Of a DNA stretch of 64,000 nt, positions 28,231-35,418 are shown in pieces. The notes below the pieces were generated by a model. It was given only the letters and a program-made list of their open reading frames with translations, was not told the origin of the DNA and did not search any database. The position numbers and the translations under genes were made by a program. The first letter of the stretch is position 1; each line of letters begins with the position of its first letter. This DNA is from Chloroflexota bacterium (GTDB taxonomy: Bacteria > Chloroflexota > Anaerolineae > Anaerolineales > Villigracilaceae): positions 74,373-138,372 of the forward strand of contig JACRLB010000032.1 of the NCBI GenBank assembly GCA_016235445.1, in the 5' to 3' direction.

Positions 28231-28509
28231 TTGAACGACCTGTACAACATGAATCCATCGCAAATTGTAATGTACACAACTGAACATTGTTCGGATTGCC
28301 ACCGGGCAAAAGCCTTCTTTGAAGCCAGCCACATTGAATACCTCCGCGTTGGGCTGGAGGGCAACCAAGAAGCAACTGAATTTGTAATGACCGTAAACAA
28401 AGGAAAACGAAGCGTTCCAACCATCATATTCCCAGGCGGAGCGGTGCTTGTAGAGCCAAGTTGGGACGAATTGAGAGCGGCCACAGAAAGTAAAGACACC
28501 ACTGTTTAA
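28231..28509 (+). CDS. Glutaredoxin-like (mycoredoxin-type) protein
   Basis: A 92-residue thioredoxin-fold protein with the redox motif HCSDC (Cys20, Cys23) and the cis-proline segment SVPTIIFPGGAVLVEPSWDEL. The second half closely parallels the N-terminal domain of the upstream fusion protein, which suggests duplication. It follows that gene by 45 bp and is probably co-transcribed as its redox partner. The start is a TTG with a strong AGGAG 7 nt upstream; an internal ATG six codons later is less well placed. Confidence 0.82.
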   Translation: MNDLYNMNPSQIVMYTTEHCSDCHRAKAFFEASHIEYLRVGLEGNQEATEFVMTVNKGKRSVPTIIFPGGAVLVEPSWDELRAATESKDTTV

Positions 28510-28544
28510 ACTTGAAATAAAGTGACAGTCACTTGTCAGTGCTC

Positions 28545-28565
28545 TGCCCGGTTTCAGGCCGGGCA
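28545..28565 (+). terminator. Probable terminator after the glutaredoxin gene
   Basis: A GC-rich 7-bp stem, TGCCCGG / CCGGGCA, with a 7-nt loop is followed by a short T-rich stretch. The T tract is weak. Confidence 0.45.
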
Positions 28566-28622
28566 TTTGATTCCTTGGACCAGTCTTCGTGGGCAAGCAA
28601 AGGTTGTCCGCATTCCCCTTTT

Positions 28623-28697
28623 CCCTCACCCCAAGTATGAAGACTTTTCGCCGTGTCGACTCCCCCCTCTCCCTGAGGGAGAGGGCAGGGTGAGGGG
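28623..28697. repeat. Palindromic repeat (family L)
   Basis: An outer inverted repeat CCCTCACCCC / GGGTGAGGGG encloses the palindrome CCCTCTCCC-TGA-GGGAGAGGG. A related core is found inside elements C1 (41114) and C2 (50755). Confidence 0.65.
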
Positions 28698-28781
28698 TGT
28701 TCACAGCCCAGCGAACAATCTGCCTTCCCTGACAACCTTTGCATGCATACCAGTCTTCTCTTTCAAAATAATTCACAGGTG

Positions 28782-28787
28782 TATAAT
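28782..28787 (+). promoter_or_regulatory. TATAAT box placing the start site at or near the ATG
   Basis: A perfect TATAAT ends 6 nt before the lipoprotein ATG at 28794, and no ribosome-binding site fits between them. This suggests a leaderless transcript. No convincing -35 was found. Confidence 0.45.
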
Positions 28788-28793
28788 GGAAAA

Positions 28794-29465
28794 ATGAAAA
28801 GAATCGTGATTTTTCTATTAATAGCCGCATCGCTGACTTCATGTGAACTCTGGGGAGTTGCCCCACAGCCTTTCCCGGTTTGGACCGCGATCCCCACCCA
28901 AACGCCAGGGATTGTCACCCCCACCCCGTTCATCATCCCTCCCCCGATTTTCGTGAACACCAACACCCCCGCTTCAAATGTGACCGTGATCTCACCCGTC
29001 ACCCCTGAAAATACGATTACGCCCTCGCCCAGCCCCACATTCACCCCTCTCCAACCAACTGAAACTTTTACTTCTGCCCCAGCACAATCACTAACCCTGG
29101 ACATCCTGGGATGCAACACCAGCATTGACATCACCCACGGCATGGGCGAAGTGACCAACGCCTTTGTAACCATCAAAAACACAGGCTCCATTGACCTGCC
29201 CAACACCTGCGCCCTCCTCCGCGCCATAGACGAAGACCGTGAACATCCCGATAAAAAAGTATGCGTCACGAACCTCCCCGCCCAGCGTCAGGTAAACCTG
29301 AAATTAACCGTGGACTCTCACTACAACGTGGATACAATCATCCAAGTCGACGTTTTATCCAATGAAATCACCCTGCTTCGGCTGGACAAACAATCCTGCC
29401 GTGATATTGGCCTTTTCGGCGGCGCTCCATCAGACCTGGGAGAAATCAAACCAATCACGCCCTAA
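28794..29465 (+). CDS. Secreted lipoprotein with Pro/Thr-rich linker
   Basis: A 223-residue lipoprotein. The N-terminus is a short lipoprotein signal with lipobox LTSC (Cys17). Residues about 25-100 form a proline/threonine-rich extended linker. The C-terminal domain (about 105-223) is beta-rich and resembles a small immunoglobulin-like domain of the FxLYD/CARDB kind, with VTNAFVTIKNTGSIDLPNTC and paired cysteines. The role is unknown. The open frame runs 17 codons further upstream, but the ATG at 28794 starts the signal peptide. Confidence 0.72.
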   Translation: MKRIVIFLLIAASLTSCELWGVAPQPFPVWTAIPTQTPGIVTPTPFIIPPPIFVNTNTPASNVTVISPVTPENTITPSPSPTFTPLQPTETFTSAPAQSLTLDILGCNTSIDITHGMGEVTNAFVTIKNTGSIDLPNTCALLRAIDEDREHPDKKVCVTNLPAQRQVNLKLTVDSHYNVDTIIQVDVLSNEITLLRLDKQSCRDIGLFGGAPSDLGEIKPITP

Positions 29466-29492
29466 AACCTCCCTGCCTTTTGCATGGTGATA

Positions 29493-29635
29493 CCAAGGTC
29501 ACTTGACAACTTTTTAATTTTGCAGCAAGACTTAATGCGAAAAGCGCAAATTGGGCTAATTTTCGCGAAACTCAATAAAAAATTCGCGTCATTCGCCTTT
29601 TCGCGGAATTCGCGTTAAGATTTTCCTGACCTTGG
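29493..29635. mobile_element. MITE-like palindromic element (I2)
   Basis: The ends CCAAGGTCA (29493-29501) and TGACCTTGG (29627-29635) form a perfect 9-bp inverted repeat. The core, with GCGAAAAGCGC and TTCGCGTTAAG, matches elements I1 and I3, although the ends differ from theirs. Confidence 0.65.
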
Positions 29636-29687
29636 AAAAGCCATATTGCCTTTTGAGGTTACAAGCCCAAATTTATATCTTTTCCTT

Positions 29688-29693
29688 TATAAT
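29688..29693 (+). promoter_or_regulatory. TATAAT box with predicted leaderless start
   Basis: A perfect TATAAT ends exactly 6 nt before the ATG at 29700, the same spacing as at 28782-28794, and no ribosome-binding site is visible. Confidence 0.45.
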
Positions 29694-29699
29694 AAAAAC

Positions 29700-30164
29700 A
29701 TGGCACTCCCCCAACCCGAACAACAAACCCCGCCCGCTCCACAACCAACGCCTGAACAACTTGCTGAGTTGCGCGAACAGGAACGCCGCCAGAAAACACT
29801 TGTTACAAGCGTCATTGCAGGCATTGTTTTGATCGTCGCCCTGCTCGGCGTGGCAATTTATTTCCTGATGCAACCCACTGCCCCCACAGACAAAATCCGC
29901 GACGTGTTCATTATCGTCGTCGCGCTGGAATCGCTCGTAATCGGCGTGGCGTTGATCGTTCTCATCGTCCAGCTTGCCAGCCTTATCAACCTTCTGCAAA
30001 ACGAAGTCCGTCCCATCTTGCACGCCACCAGCGAAACCGTCAACACCCTGCGCGGCACAGTGGAATTTTTAGGCGAAGAAGTCATCGAACCCGTCATGAA
30101 ATTGAGCGGCTATCTGGCTGGCCTAAAGCGTATGTTAGAATTATTAGGCATCAAGCCTAAATAA
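29700..30164 (+). CDS. Hypothetical two-helix membrane protein (DUF948-like)
   Basis: A 154-residue protein with a Pro/Gln-rich N-terminus, two membrane helices (about 36-60 and 72-95) and an amphipathic C-terminal part (LLQNEVRPILHATSETVNTL, then EVIEPVMKLSGYLAGLKR) of the kind seen in DUF948 proteins. It is followed by a YtxH protein, a frequent companion of DUF948 proteins, which supports an envelope-stress or structural role. The frame is open further upstream, but the TATAAT box 6 nt before the ATG at 29700 points to that start. Confidence 0.62.
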   Translation: MALPQPEQQTPPAPQPTPEQLAELREQERRQKTLVTSVIAGIVLIVALLGVAIYFLMQPTAPTDKIRDVFIIVVALESLVIGVALIVLIVQLASLINLLQNEVRPILHATSETVNTLRGTVEFLGEEVIEPVMKLSGYLAGLKRMLELLGIKPK

Positions 30165-30225
30165 AAACAAAGACCTCTTCATAAACAAGGTCGCCCATCA
30201 AAATAATTATCAAAGGAGAAATACC

Positions 30226-30573
30226 ATGTCTGACCGTGATGAATTTGGAGCCTTTCTTGTCGGATTTGTCGTCGGCGGCCTTACTGGCGCCGTCGTAGCC
30301 TTGCTCTTTGCCCCCCAATCCGGCGAAGAAACCCGCGCATTGATCAAGGATAAATCAATCGAACTGCGTGACCGCGCTTCACACTCCGCTGAAGAAATGC
30401 TGGCCCGCGCAGAATCAGCCGCCGCTGAAGCCCGCGCCCGCGCCGAAGAACTCACCAAAGAAGCCCGCCAGCGCGCCACAGAATTGGCAAACGAAGTTCG
30501 TGAACGCGGCAAAGGCGCGCTCGAAGCCGTACGCAAAACCAAAAAAGACGGCGGCGAAGCCACCCCCGCATAA
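30226..30573 (+). CDS. YtxH domain-containing protein
   Basis: A 115-residue protein with an N-terminal membrane helix (FLVGFVVGGLTGAVVALLFAPQSGEE, given in part) that includes the glycine-rich YtxH signature ALLFAPQSGEETR. The rest is a long alanine/arginine/glutamate-rich coiled-coil helix with repeated R-A-x-E motifs. YtxH proteins are small stress-related envelope proteins of unknown mechanism. An AAAGGAG lies 7 nt before the ATG. It is co-directional with the upstream membrane protein. Confidence 0.82.
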   Translation: MSDRDEFGAFLVGFVVGGLTGAVVALLFAPQSGEETRALIKDKSIELRDRASHSAEEMLARAESAAAEARARAEELTKEARQRATELANEVRERGKGALEAVRKTKKDGGEATPA

Positions 30574-30590
30574 TCAAAAAACACAAACAA

Positions 30591-30623
30591 CAAGGGTTTG
30601 ACTTCACCGTCAAACCCTTGTTT
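30591..30623 (+). terminator. Hairpin terminator (also next to the following gene's start)
   Basis: A perfect 12-bp inverted repeat CAAGGGTTTGAC / GTCAAACCCTTG with a 6-nt loop is followed by TTT. It lies only 5 nt before the ATG of the methyltransferase gene. Confidence 0.75.
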
Positions 30624-30628
30624 CATTT

Positions 30629-31252
30629 ATGAAACTCTTCCAGCGCTTCATGCGTTTTTTCTACCACCTGCTCTACCATCCCTTCGCGTTCACCTACGAT
30701 CTCGTTGCCGCCGCCGTTTCATTTGGAAAATGGAAAGACTGGGTCTTTGGCATTCTCCCATTTATCAACGGGACTCGCATCCTCGAGCTGGGACATGGCC
30801 CCGGGCATTTGCAACGCCTCCTTCTTAACCGCGGCCTGATCGCTGTTGCGATAGATGAATCCAGGCAAATGGCCGCTCTCGCCAAACGCCGCCTCGGCCC
30901 CACCCAAAAACTCACCCGCGGACTCGCCCAGGCCTTGCCCTTTCAAAGCGAATCGTTCGACACCCTCGTCGCCACATTCCCAAGCGAATATATTTTCGAC
31001 ATGCTCACTTTTTCAGAGGGGCGCCGAATCCTTCGTAACAGAGGCAGGTTCATCGTCCTGCTTGCGGCGTGGCCGAAAAATCCTTTTCTCGCGTGGCTCT
31101 TCAAAGTCACAGGCGAAAGCCCATCCGAAGCCGAAGAATCCATAAAATCCAAAACAAAAGAACGGCTGGCAGATACGGGATTTAACCTGGAAGTTGAAAT
31201 AGTTGAAGTAAAATCGAGCAAGTTATTGATTATCGTCGCAACAAAGAAATGA
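30629..31252 (+). CDS. Class I SAM-dependent methyltransferase
   Basis: A 207-residue methyltransferase. Motif I is RILELGHGPGHLQRLL, with an acidic residue at the end of strand 2 (AVAIDESRQM), and the post-motif FPSEYIFDML lies near residue 120. The substrate is unknown; the hydrophobic N-terminus (FFYHLLYHPFAFTYDLV) suggests membrane contact or a lipid or quinone substrate. No ribosome-binding site is visible before ATG 30629, and the preceding terminator hairpin may occlude initiation. The next gene overlaps it at ATGA. Confidence 0.78.
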   Translation: MKLFQRFMRFFYHLLYHPFAFTYDLVAAAVSFGKWKDWVFGILPFINGTRILELGHGPGHLQRLLLNRGLIAVAIDESRQMAALAKRRLGPTQKLTRGLAQALPFQSESFDTLVATFPSEYIFDMLTFSEGRRILRNRGRFIVLLAAWPKNPFLAWLFKVTGESPSEAEESIKSKTKERLADTGFNLEVEIVEVKSSKLLIIVATKK

Positions 31253-31263
31253 AAGGAATTCAA

Positions 31264-31902
31264 ATGCTAAAAAAATTACGTGAACCCGTCAACAGCCTCA
31301 CCCATTGGGCAGGCGCAATCCTCGGCCTTGCAGGGATGATCGCCCTGCTCATCGTCGGCTGGGGCACACCCGCCAAAGTGATCTCGCTTGTCGTGTACGG
31401 CTTGAGCCTGATCTTTTTATTTTCGGCCAGCGCCACGTATCACATGGTTCGCGCAAAAGACAAGGTTCTGGAGATCTTCCGCAAAATTGACCATGCGGCA
31501 ATTTTTATTTTGATCGCGGGCACCTACACCCCGTTCTGCGTCAACGCCTTTACCGGCTTCTGGAAGTGGGGCATGTTGAGCATCATCTGGTCGCTGGCAA
31601 TCATTGGGATCGTGGTGAAGATATTCTACATTCGCGCGCCGCGCTGGTTGAATGCAGGCATCTACGTTTTCATGGGCTGGCTGTGCGTCACCGCCAGTGG
31701 ACAGTTGCTCGCCGCGCTCCCAACCTGGGTGTTCGTCTGGCTGATCATTGGCGGCGTAGTTTACACATTGGGCGCGGTGGTCTACTCCACAAAGATTTTC
31801 AACTTCAAGCCTGGCGTATTTGGCTTTCATGAAGTCTGGCATATCTTCGTCCTGTTCGCCGCCGCCGCGCACTTTGTAGCGGTGATGGGCGTGGCGATTT
31901 AA
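31264..31902 (+). CDS. Hemolysin III (HlyIII/PAQR) family membrane protein
   Basis: A 212-residue protein with seven membrane helices. It has the conserved PAQR residues EPVNSLTHWAGA at the start, FSASATYHMVR (His) and EVWHIFVLFAAAAHF (two His) near the end, which in the family form a buried zinc site. Bacterial members are poorly characterised; some affect membrane or metal homeostasis. The frame could start at ATG 31249, overlapping the previous stop, but AAGGA 7 nt before the ATG at 31264 favours that start. Confidence 0.88.
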   Translation: MLKKLREPVNSLTHWAGAILGLAGMIALLIVGWGTPAKVISLVVYGLSLIFLFSASATYHMVRAKDKVLEIFRKIDHAAIFILIAGTYTPFCVNAFTGFWKWGMLSIIWSLAIIGIVVKIFYIRAPRWLNAGIYVFMGWLCVTASGQLLAALPTWVFVWLIIGGVVYTLGAVVYSTKIFNFKPGVFGFHEVWHIFVLFAAAAHFVAVMGVAI

Positions 31903-31904
31903 TA

Positions 31905-32043
31905 TTAGAAATTATCGGAAATAAAATTAGGATACCGAACGCAAAGCGCACAGAAAAACGCAAATCAATTCTTTCAAATCAGCGAAAATCAGCGTTCATC
32001 AGCGTCCCATTAAAACTTGTGACTTCTGACCGATAAAGTCTAA
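31905..32043. mobile_element. MITE-like element (B1)
   Basis: A 139-bp element with ends TTAGAAATTATCGG and (complement of) CCGATAAAGTCTAA. It begins 3 bp after the hlyIII stop codon and holds a degenerate palindromic core with TCAGCGTCCC. Element A1 starts 3 bp after its right end. Confidence 0.7.
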
Positions 32044-32046
32044 TTA

Positions 32047-32228
32047 GACAATGGCACATTAAGACTGAAACCAAAGTGCAAAACCACAAAGGGTACCAAG
32101 TAACACGAAGGAAACCTTGATTTTTAGCATTTTGCTCTCCTCACCTGCACTGCAACAAACGCAGTGCGGCGCAAGTGTTGTGCCCCTTTGTGGACTTTGT
32201 GGTAAAGGTTTTGAAATGTGACATTGTC
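32047..32228. mobile_element. MITE-like element (A1) with inverted hairpin module
   Basis: A 182-bp element with ends GACAATGGCACATT and AATGTGACATTGTC. Its arms run opposite to those of copies A2 and A3. The 42-bp hairpin module (32141-32182, with stem GCACTGC / GCAGTGC) is nevertheless in the same orientation as in those copies and is attached to the other arm. The last bases contain GTGACATTGTCAA, close to the operator at 63145. No other gene is seen in this 330-bp gap. Confidence 0.82.
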
Positions 32229-32232
32229 AAAC

Positions 32233-32985
32233 ATGTTTTTCGGATATGACCTCAAAGAAATCTTCATGTTCCCCTTCAAAGATGCGGAAGCCCGCAAGTA
32301 CCTGCTGGTCGGCGGGCTGGTTTCGATTGCCGCATTTTTCATCCCCATCCTTCCCTATCTCGTCTTGTACGGGTACGCCGTCATCATCGCAAGGCAGGTG
32401 TTGAGAGGCGAATCGCCGCACATGGTCCCCTGGGAAGATTGGGGCGGAATGCTCAAAGACGGCGCCAAATTATTTGGCATTCGCATGATCTTCTCCATCC
32501 CCATCCTGATTCTTGCCATGCCGCTATTTGCCGCAAGCTTTGCCATGCCCTTCATCGCTGAAAACATGGACAGCGCCAGCGCCGACTCGCTCATTACAAT
32601 CATGAGCCTCGTCATGCTGGGAACCTTCTGCATCCTCATCCCCCTCTCTTTGCCGCTCACCGTACTCATCCCCGCCGCCGAAATGCACATGGTAGACAAC
32701 AACGACTTCGCCGCAGGCTTCCGCCTCAAGGAATGGTGGCAAATTTTCCGCGCCAACCTGGGCGGCTTTATCGTCGCCTTCGGCATCTACTATATCGTTT
32801 CCATGGCGCTCGTCATCGTGATGCAAATTCTCGTCGCCACACTCATCTTTGCCTGCCTCCTGTTCATCCTCATCCCTGCCATGACGATCTACCTCACACT
32901 GGTCATGTACACCACCATCGCCATCGCATATCGAGACGGCAAGATAAAACTGGCTCAAAGCAAACCCACCCCACAAACCACATAA
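32233..32985 (+). CDS. DUF4013 domain membrane protein
   Basis: A 250-residue protein with about six membrane helices in the DUF4013 layout: an amphipathic N-terminus (KDAEARKYLLVGGLVSIAAF), the conserved YGYAVIIARQVLRGE and W-E-D-W-G-x-M-L-K-D-G-x-K segment, and late helices with FRLKEWWQIFRANL. The function of the family is unknown. A GTG at 32218 would lie inside the terminal repeat of element A1, so the ATG at 32233 (or 32266) is preferred; no strong ribosome-binding site is seen. Confidence 0.82.
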   Translation: MFFGYDLKEIFMFPFKDAEARKYLLVGGLVSIAAFFIPILPYLVLYGYAVIIARQVLRGESPHMVPWEDWGGMLKDGAKLFGIRMIFSIPILILAMPLFAASFAMPFIAENMDSASADSLITIMSLVMLGTFCILIPLSLPLTVLIPAAEMHMVDNNDFAAGFRLKEWWQIFRANLGGFIVAFGIYYIVSMALVIVMQILVATLIFACLLFILIPAMTIYLTLVMYTTIAIAYRDGKIKLAQSKPTPQTT

Positions 32986-32988
32986 ACC

Positions 32989-34374
32989 ATGCGCCCACTT
33001 GAAATAACTTTATCGGTATTGCTCACAATTTATTTGGTCTGGCCGCACCCGCGCCCGTTTGCTATTCGGCTTTTCCCTGCGCTGGCATTACTCGCGGCCC
33101 TGACTCACTTCGGGCTCGAAGGCTATCGCTGGCAAATGATTCCGCTTTACGTGCTGGCTTCCCTGCTCACGATCAGCAGTTTGATGAAAATCACTGGCTC
33201 AAGCGATTGGAAACCCCTCGCCTCTTACTTGACCCTCATCCTGCTTGCGCTTTCATTGGCAGTTCCCACTCTTCTGCCTGTTCCCAAAATCCCCACCCCC
33301 AGCGGACCTTTCCAGATCGGCACATCCATTTACGAATTGAACGACACCTCTCGCCAGGAACTTTATTCTGGCAGGGACGAGTCGCGCCGATTCATGATTC
33401 AGGTTTGGTATCCTGCCGAGCCGAAGGACACCGATGTCCGCGCCCCATGGATGACAAATGCCGAAAAATTCGCTCCTGCAATCGCAGGGTTTCTCGAAAT
33501 GCCCCCCTTCTTTCTCGATCATCTTGCCCTTGCAGATAGCCCCGCCTATCTGAACGCTCCCCTGGCAATGGCAGACAAACCATATCCTGTCATCCTCTTC
33601 TCGCATGGCTGGCAGGGATTCAACGCGCAAAACACAGGTCAGGCCGTGGAGTTGGCGAGTCACGGTTTTGTGGTGATTGGCATCCAGCATACCTACGGGG
33701 CCGTCCTCACGGTTTTTCCTGATGGGACGGTGGCGCCGAACAACCCGAAAGCCCTGCCCGAAAACGCAGACGACCCCAACTACGAAGTTGTGGCTCGCAA
33801 GCTGGTAAATCAATGGGCTGGGGATATGTCCTTCGTGCTGAATCAATTGTCAGATTGGGACAAAGAGGCGGGCAATCCTTTCGTCAAGAAGTTGGATTTG
33901 GAGCGCGTCGGGGTCTACGGTCACTCTACAGGCGGAGGCGCGGCCATCCAATTCTGCGGCACGGATTCACGCTGTAAGGCCGTGCTCGGCATGGACCCGT
34001 TCATGCGCCCCGTGTCTGCCGAAGTGATTGCAAGCGGTGTGCCACAGCCATCCTTCTTTATGTTTAGCCAGGGTTGGGCGGATATCACCGATAGCAAAAA
34101 CAACAGGCTCTTCGATCAGTTCTATCCGAATGCGCCCGGCTTGCAAGGTGTGATCGTCATTGACGGCACAAGGCATTACGATTTCAGCGACCTGCCCCTG
34201 CTTTCACCAATTGCGCCCCAGCTTGGGTTGAAAGGCCCGTTGAACGGACAGAGGGTAACAGAGATCGTAGATTCGTACCTGCTTGATTTCTTTGAAATGG
34301 AATTAAATAATAAACCATCAGACCTGTTCGATGGAAGCTTCAATACTTTTCAGGAAGTGAAGGTGCGAAAATGA
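32989..34374 (+). CDS. Membrane-anchored alpha/beta hydrolase (PAF-acetylhydrolase-like)
   Basis: A 461-residue protein with three or four N-terminal membrane helices (about 1-105), followed by an alpha/beta hydrolase domain. The nucleophile elbow is VYGHSTGGGAAIQF, an earlier oxyanion strand is YPVILFSHGWQG, and the late histidine lies in GTRHYDFSDLPL. It resembles plasma PAF-acetylhydrolase/chlorophyllase-type hydrolases, suggesting an ester-lipid substrate at the membrane. It follows the DUF4013 gene by 3 bp, so the two probably form an operon. The substrate is unproven. Confidence 0.83.
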   Translation: MRPLEITLSVLLTIYLVWPHPRPFAIRLFPALALLAALTHFGLEGYRWQMIPLYVLASLLTISSLMKITGSSDWKPLASYLTLILLALSLAVPTLLPVPKIPTPSGPFQIGTSIYELNDTSRQELYSGRDESRRFMIQVWYPAEPKDTDVRAPWMTNAEKFAPAIAGFLEMPPFFLDHLALADSPAYLNAPLAMADKPYPVILFSHGWQGFNAQNTGQAVELASHGFVVIGIQHTYGAVLTVFPDGTVAPNNPKALPENADDPNYEVVARKLVNQWAGDMSFVLNQLSDWDKEAGNPFVKKLDLERVGVYGHSTGGGAAIQFCGTDSRCKAVLGMDPFMRPVSAEVIASGVPQPSFFMFSQGWADITDSKNNRLFDQFYPNAPGLQGVIVIDGTRHYDFSDLPLLSPIAPQLGLKGPLNGQRVTEIVDSYLLDFFEMELNNKPSDLFDGSFNTFQEVKVRK

Positions 34375-34541
34375 AGAATCAAAATAAACGCAAGGTATCG
34401 AGTGTGTTCCTGATTCTGGGGATGGCTTTTCTTGCAATTGGAGTTTCCACAGACAACACCACCTTTAGCTGGGTTGCGATAGTCTTTGTGCTGATTTCGC
34501 TCATCTCAGGTGGAAGATGGCTGAGGCCGAGAAAAATGTAA
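34371..34541 (+). CDS. Small two-helix membrane protein (56 aa)
   Basis: This 56-residue open frame overlaps the hydrolase stop codon as ATGA, which suggests translational coupling. It encodes a basic N-terminus (MKNQNKRKVSS), two hydrophobic helices (VFLILGMAFLAIGVS and TFSWVAIVFVLISLIS) and a basic end (GGRWLRPRKM), a topology that fits a small membrane protein. The stop codon lies within the left end of repeat element I3. No family is recognised. The coupling and the strong hydrophobic pattern are the main reasons to call it real. Confidence 0.62.
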   Translation: MKNQNKRKVSSVFLILGMAFLAIGVSTDNTTFSWVAIVFVLISLISGGRWLRPRKM

Positions 34542-34658
34542 ACTCTTGGCTCATGCGTAAGGAGTGTGCAAGCGATTGGCAACGTATCAAAAATTCTCAA
34601 CGCGAATGGCGCGAAAATTCTCGTTATTCGCATTTTGCCTTTCGCGCTGAGTTTACAT
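34536..34658. mobile_element. MITE-like palindromic element (I3)
   Basis: The ends ATGTAAACTC (34536-34545) and GAGTTTACAT (34649-34658) form a perfect 10-bp inverted repeat, with a further TTGGCTC / GAGCCAA pair nearby. The core CAACGCGAATGGCGCGAA matches elements I1 and I2. Confidence 0.65.
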
Positions 34659-34707
34659 AGGAGCCAAACTCTTTTACAGATTGATCAACTTTTTAAAGGA
34701 AAAAATT

Positions 34708-35100
34708 ATGGACAAAAAACTCGCTTTGGATTCAAAACTTGTCGAGGAATTTGTCGGCAACGCGCACGGAAATTTTGAACGTGTGAAGGAATTGCTGGCG
34801 CAGGAACCCGCCCTCGTCAACGCCACGTGGGATTGGGGCGGCGGCGATTTTGAAACCGCGCTTGGCGCGGCCTCTCACATGGGCAACAAAACCATCGCCA
34901 ATTATTTGCTGGAACACGGCGCGCGCATCGACATTTTTACCGCCGCCATGCTCGGCAAGCTGAACATCGTCAAGGCCGCGCTTGCCGAATACCCCGATGC
35001 GCTCGACACCCCCGGCCCACATGGAATTCCATTGATCACCCATGCAGAAGCAGGCGGCGAGGAAGCAAAAGCAGTTGTGGAATTTCTCGAATCGTTGTAA
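34708..35100 (+). CDS. Ankyrin-repeat protein
   Basis: A 130-residue protein made of about three ankyrin repeats. Recognisable units are a helix pair with VKELLAQEPALVNA, TALGAASHMGNKTIANYLLEHGARIDI and TAAMLGKLNIVKAALAEYPD, and it ends in AGGEEAKAVVEFLESL. It is a cytoplasmic protein-binding scaffold of unknown partner. AAAGGA lies 8 nt before the ATG at 34708; the upstream ATG in the same frame is not supported by a ribosome-binding site. It is flanked by elements I3 and B2. Confidence 0.8.
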   Translation: MDKKLALDSKLVEEFVGNAHGNFERVKELLAQEPALVNATWDWGGGDFETALGAASHMGNKTIANYLLEHGARIDIFTAAMLGKLNIVKAALAEYPDALDTPGPHGIPLITHAEAGGEEAKAVVEFLESL

Positions 35101-35105
35101 TTCAA

Positions 35106-35217
35106 TAGACGTTATCGGAAATAACGCACAGGCACCGTCCCGAAGGTTTTTCTTGAGGAACTTGAACTCCTGACAACAACCTTCGGGACGTTTTTTCTAA
35201 TTACCGATAAAGTTTAA
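35106..35217. mobile_element. MITE-like element (B2) carrying a terminator-like hairpin
   Basis: The ends TAGACGTTATCGGAAATAA and (complement of) TTACCGATAAAGTTTAA match family B. The core is CCGTCCCGAAGGTT / AACCTTCGGGACG followed by TTTTTT, so the element probably terminates the ankyrin-gene transcript. Confidence 0.7.
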
Positions 35218-35225
35218 TATAAAAA

Positions 35226-35356
35226 CTAGCCACCTGACACTTTGTTTTTTTGGACGCAGATGAACGCTGAAAACGCTGATTCAAACCGTTTTGCTCTTGT
35301 TTTTCAAAAAATCTGCGTTTATCTGCGTCCCATTTTTAAAACTGTCAGGTGGGTAG
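35226..35356. mobile_element. MITE-like element (F1)
   Basis: The ends CTAGCCACCTGACACTTT and AAACTGTCAGGTGGGTAG form an 18-bp inverted repeat with two mismatches. The core (GGACGCAG...CTGCGTCC) belongs to the same core type as elements B3 and E1. Confidence 0.72.
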
Positions 35357-35367
35357 GATAAAAATAA

Positions 35368-35406
35368 ACAAAAAATCCGCCATCGCAATGATGACGGATT
35401 TTTTGT
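35368..35406 (-). terminator. Terminator after rplY
   Basis: The stem ACAAAAAATCCG / CGGATTTTTTGT lies 12 bp after the bL25 stop codon in the minus direction and ends in a T run. Confidence 0.8.
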
Positions 35407-35418
35407 TCGCAAAGACGT

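Noticed and set aside
32141-32182. Integron attC-like recombination site
   Set aside because: The hairpin recurs only inside family A elements, without an integron integrase or gene cassettes; the resemblance is only in overall shape.
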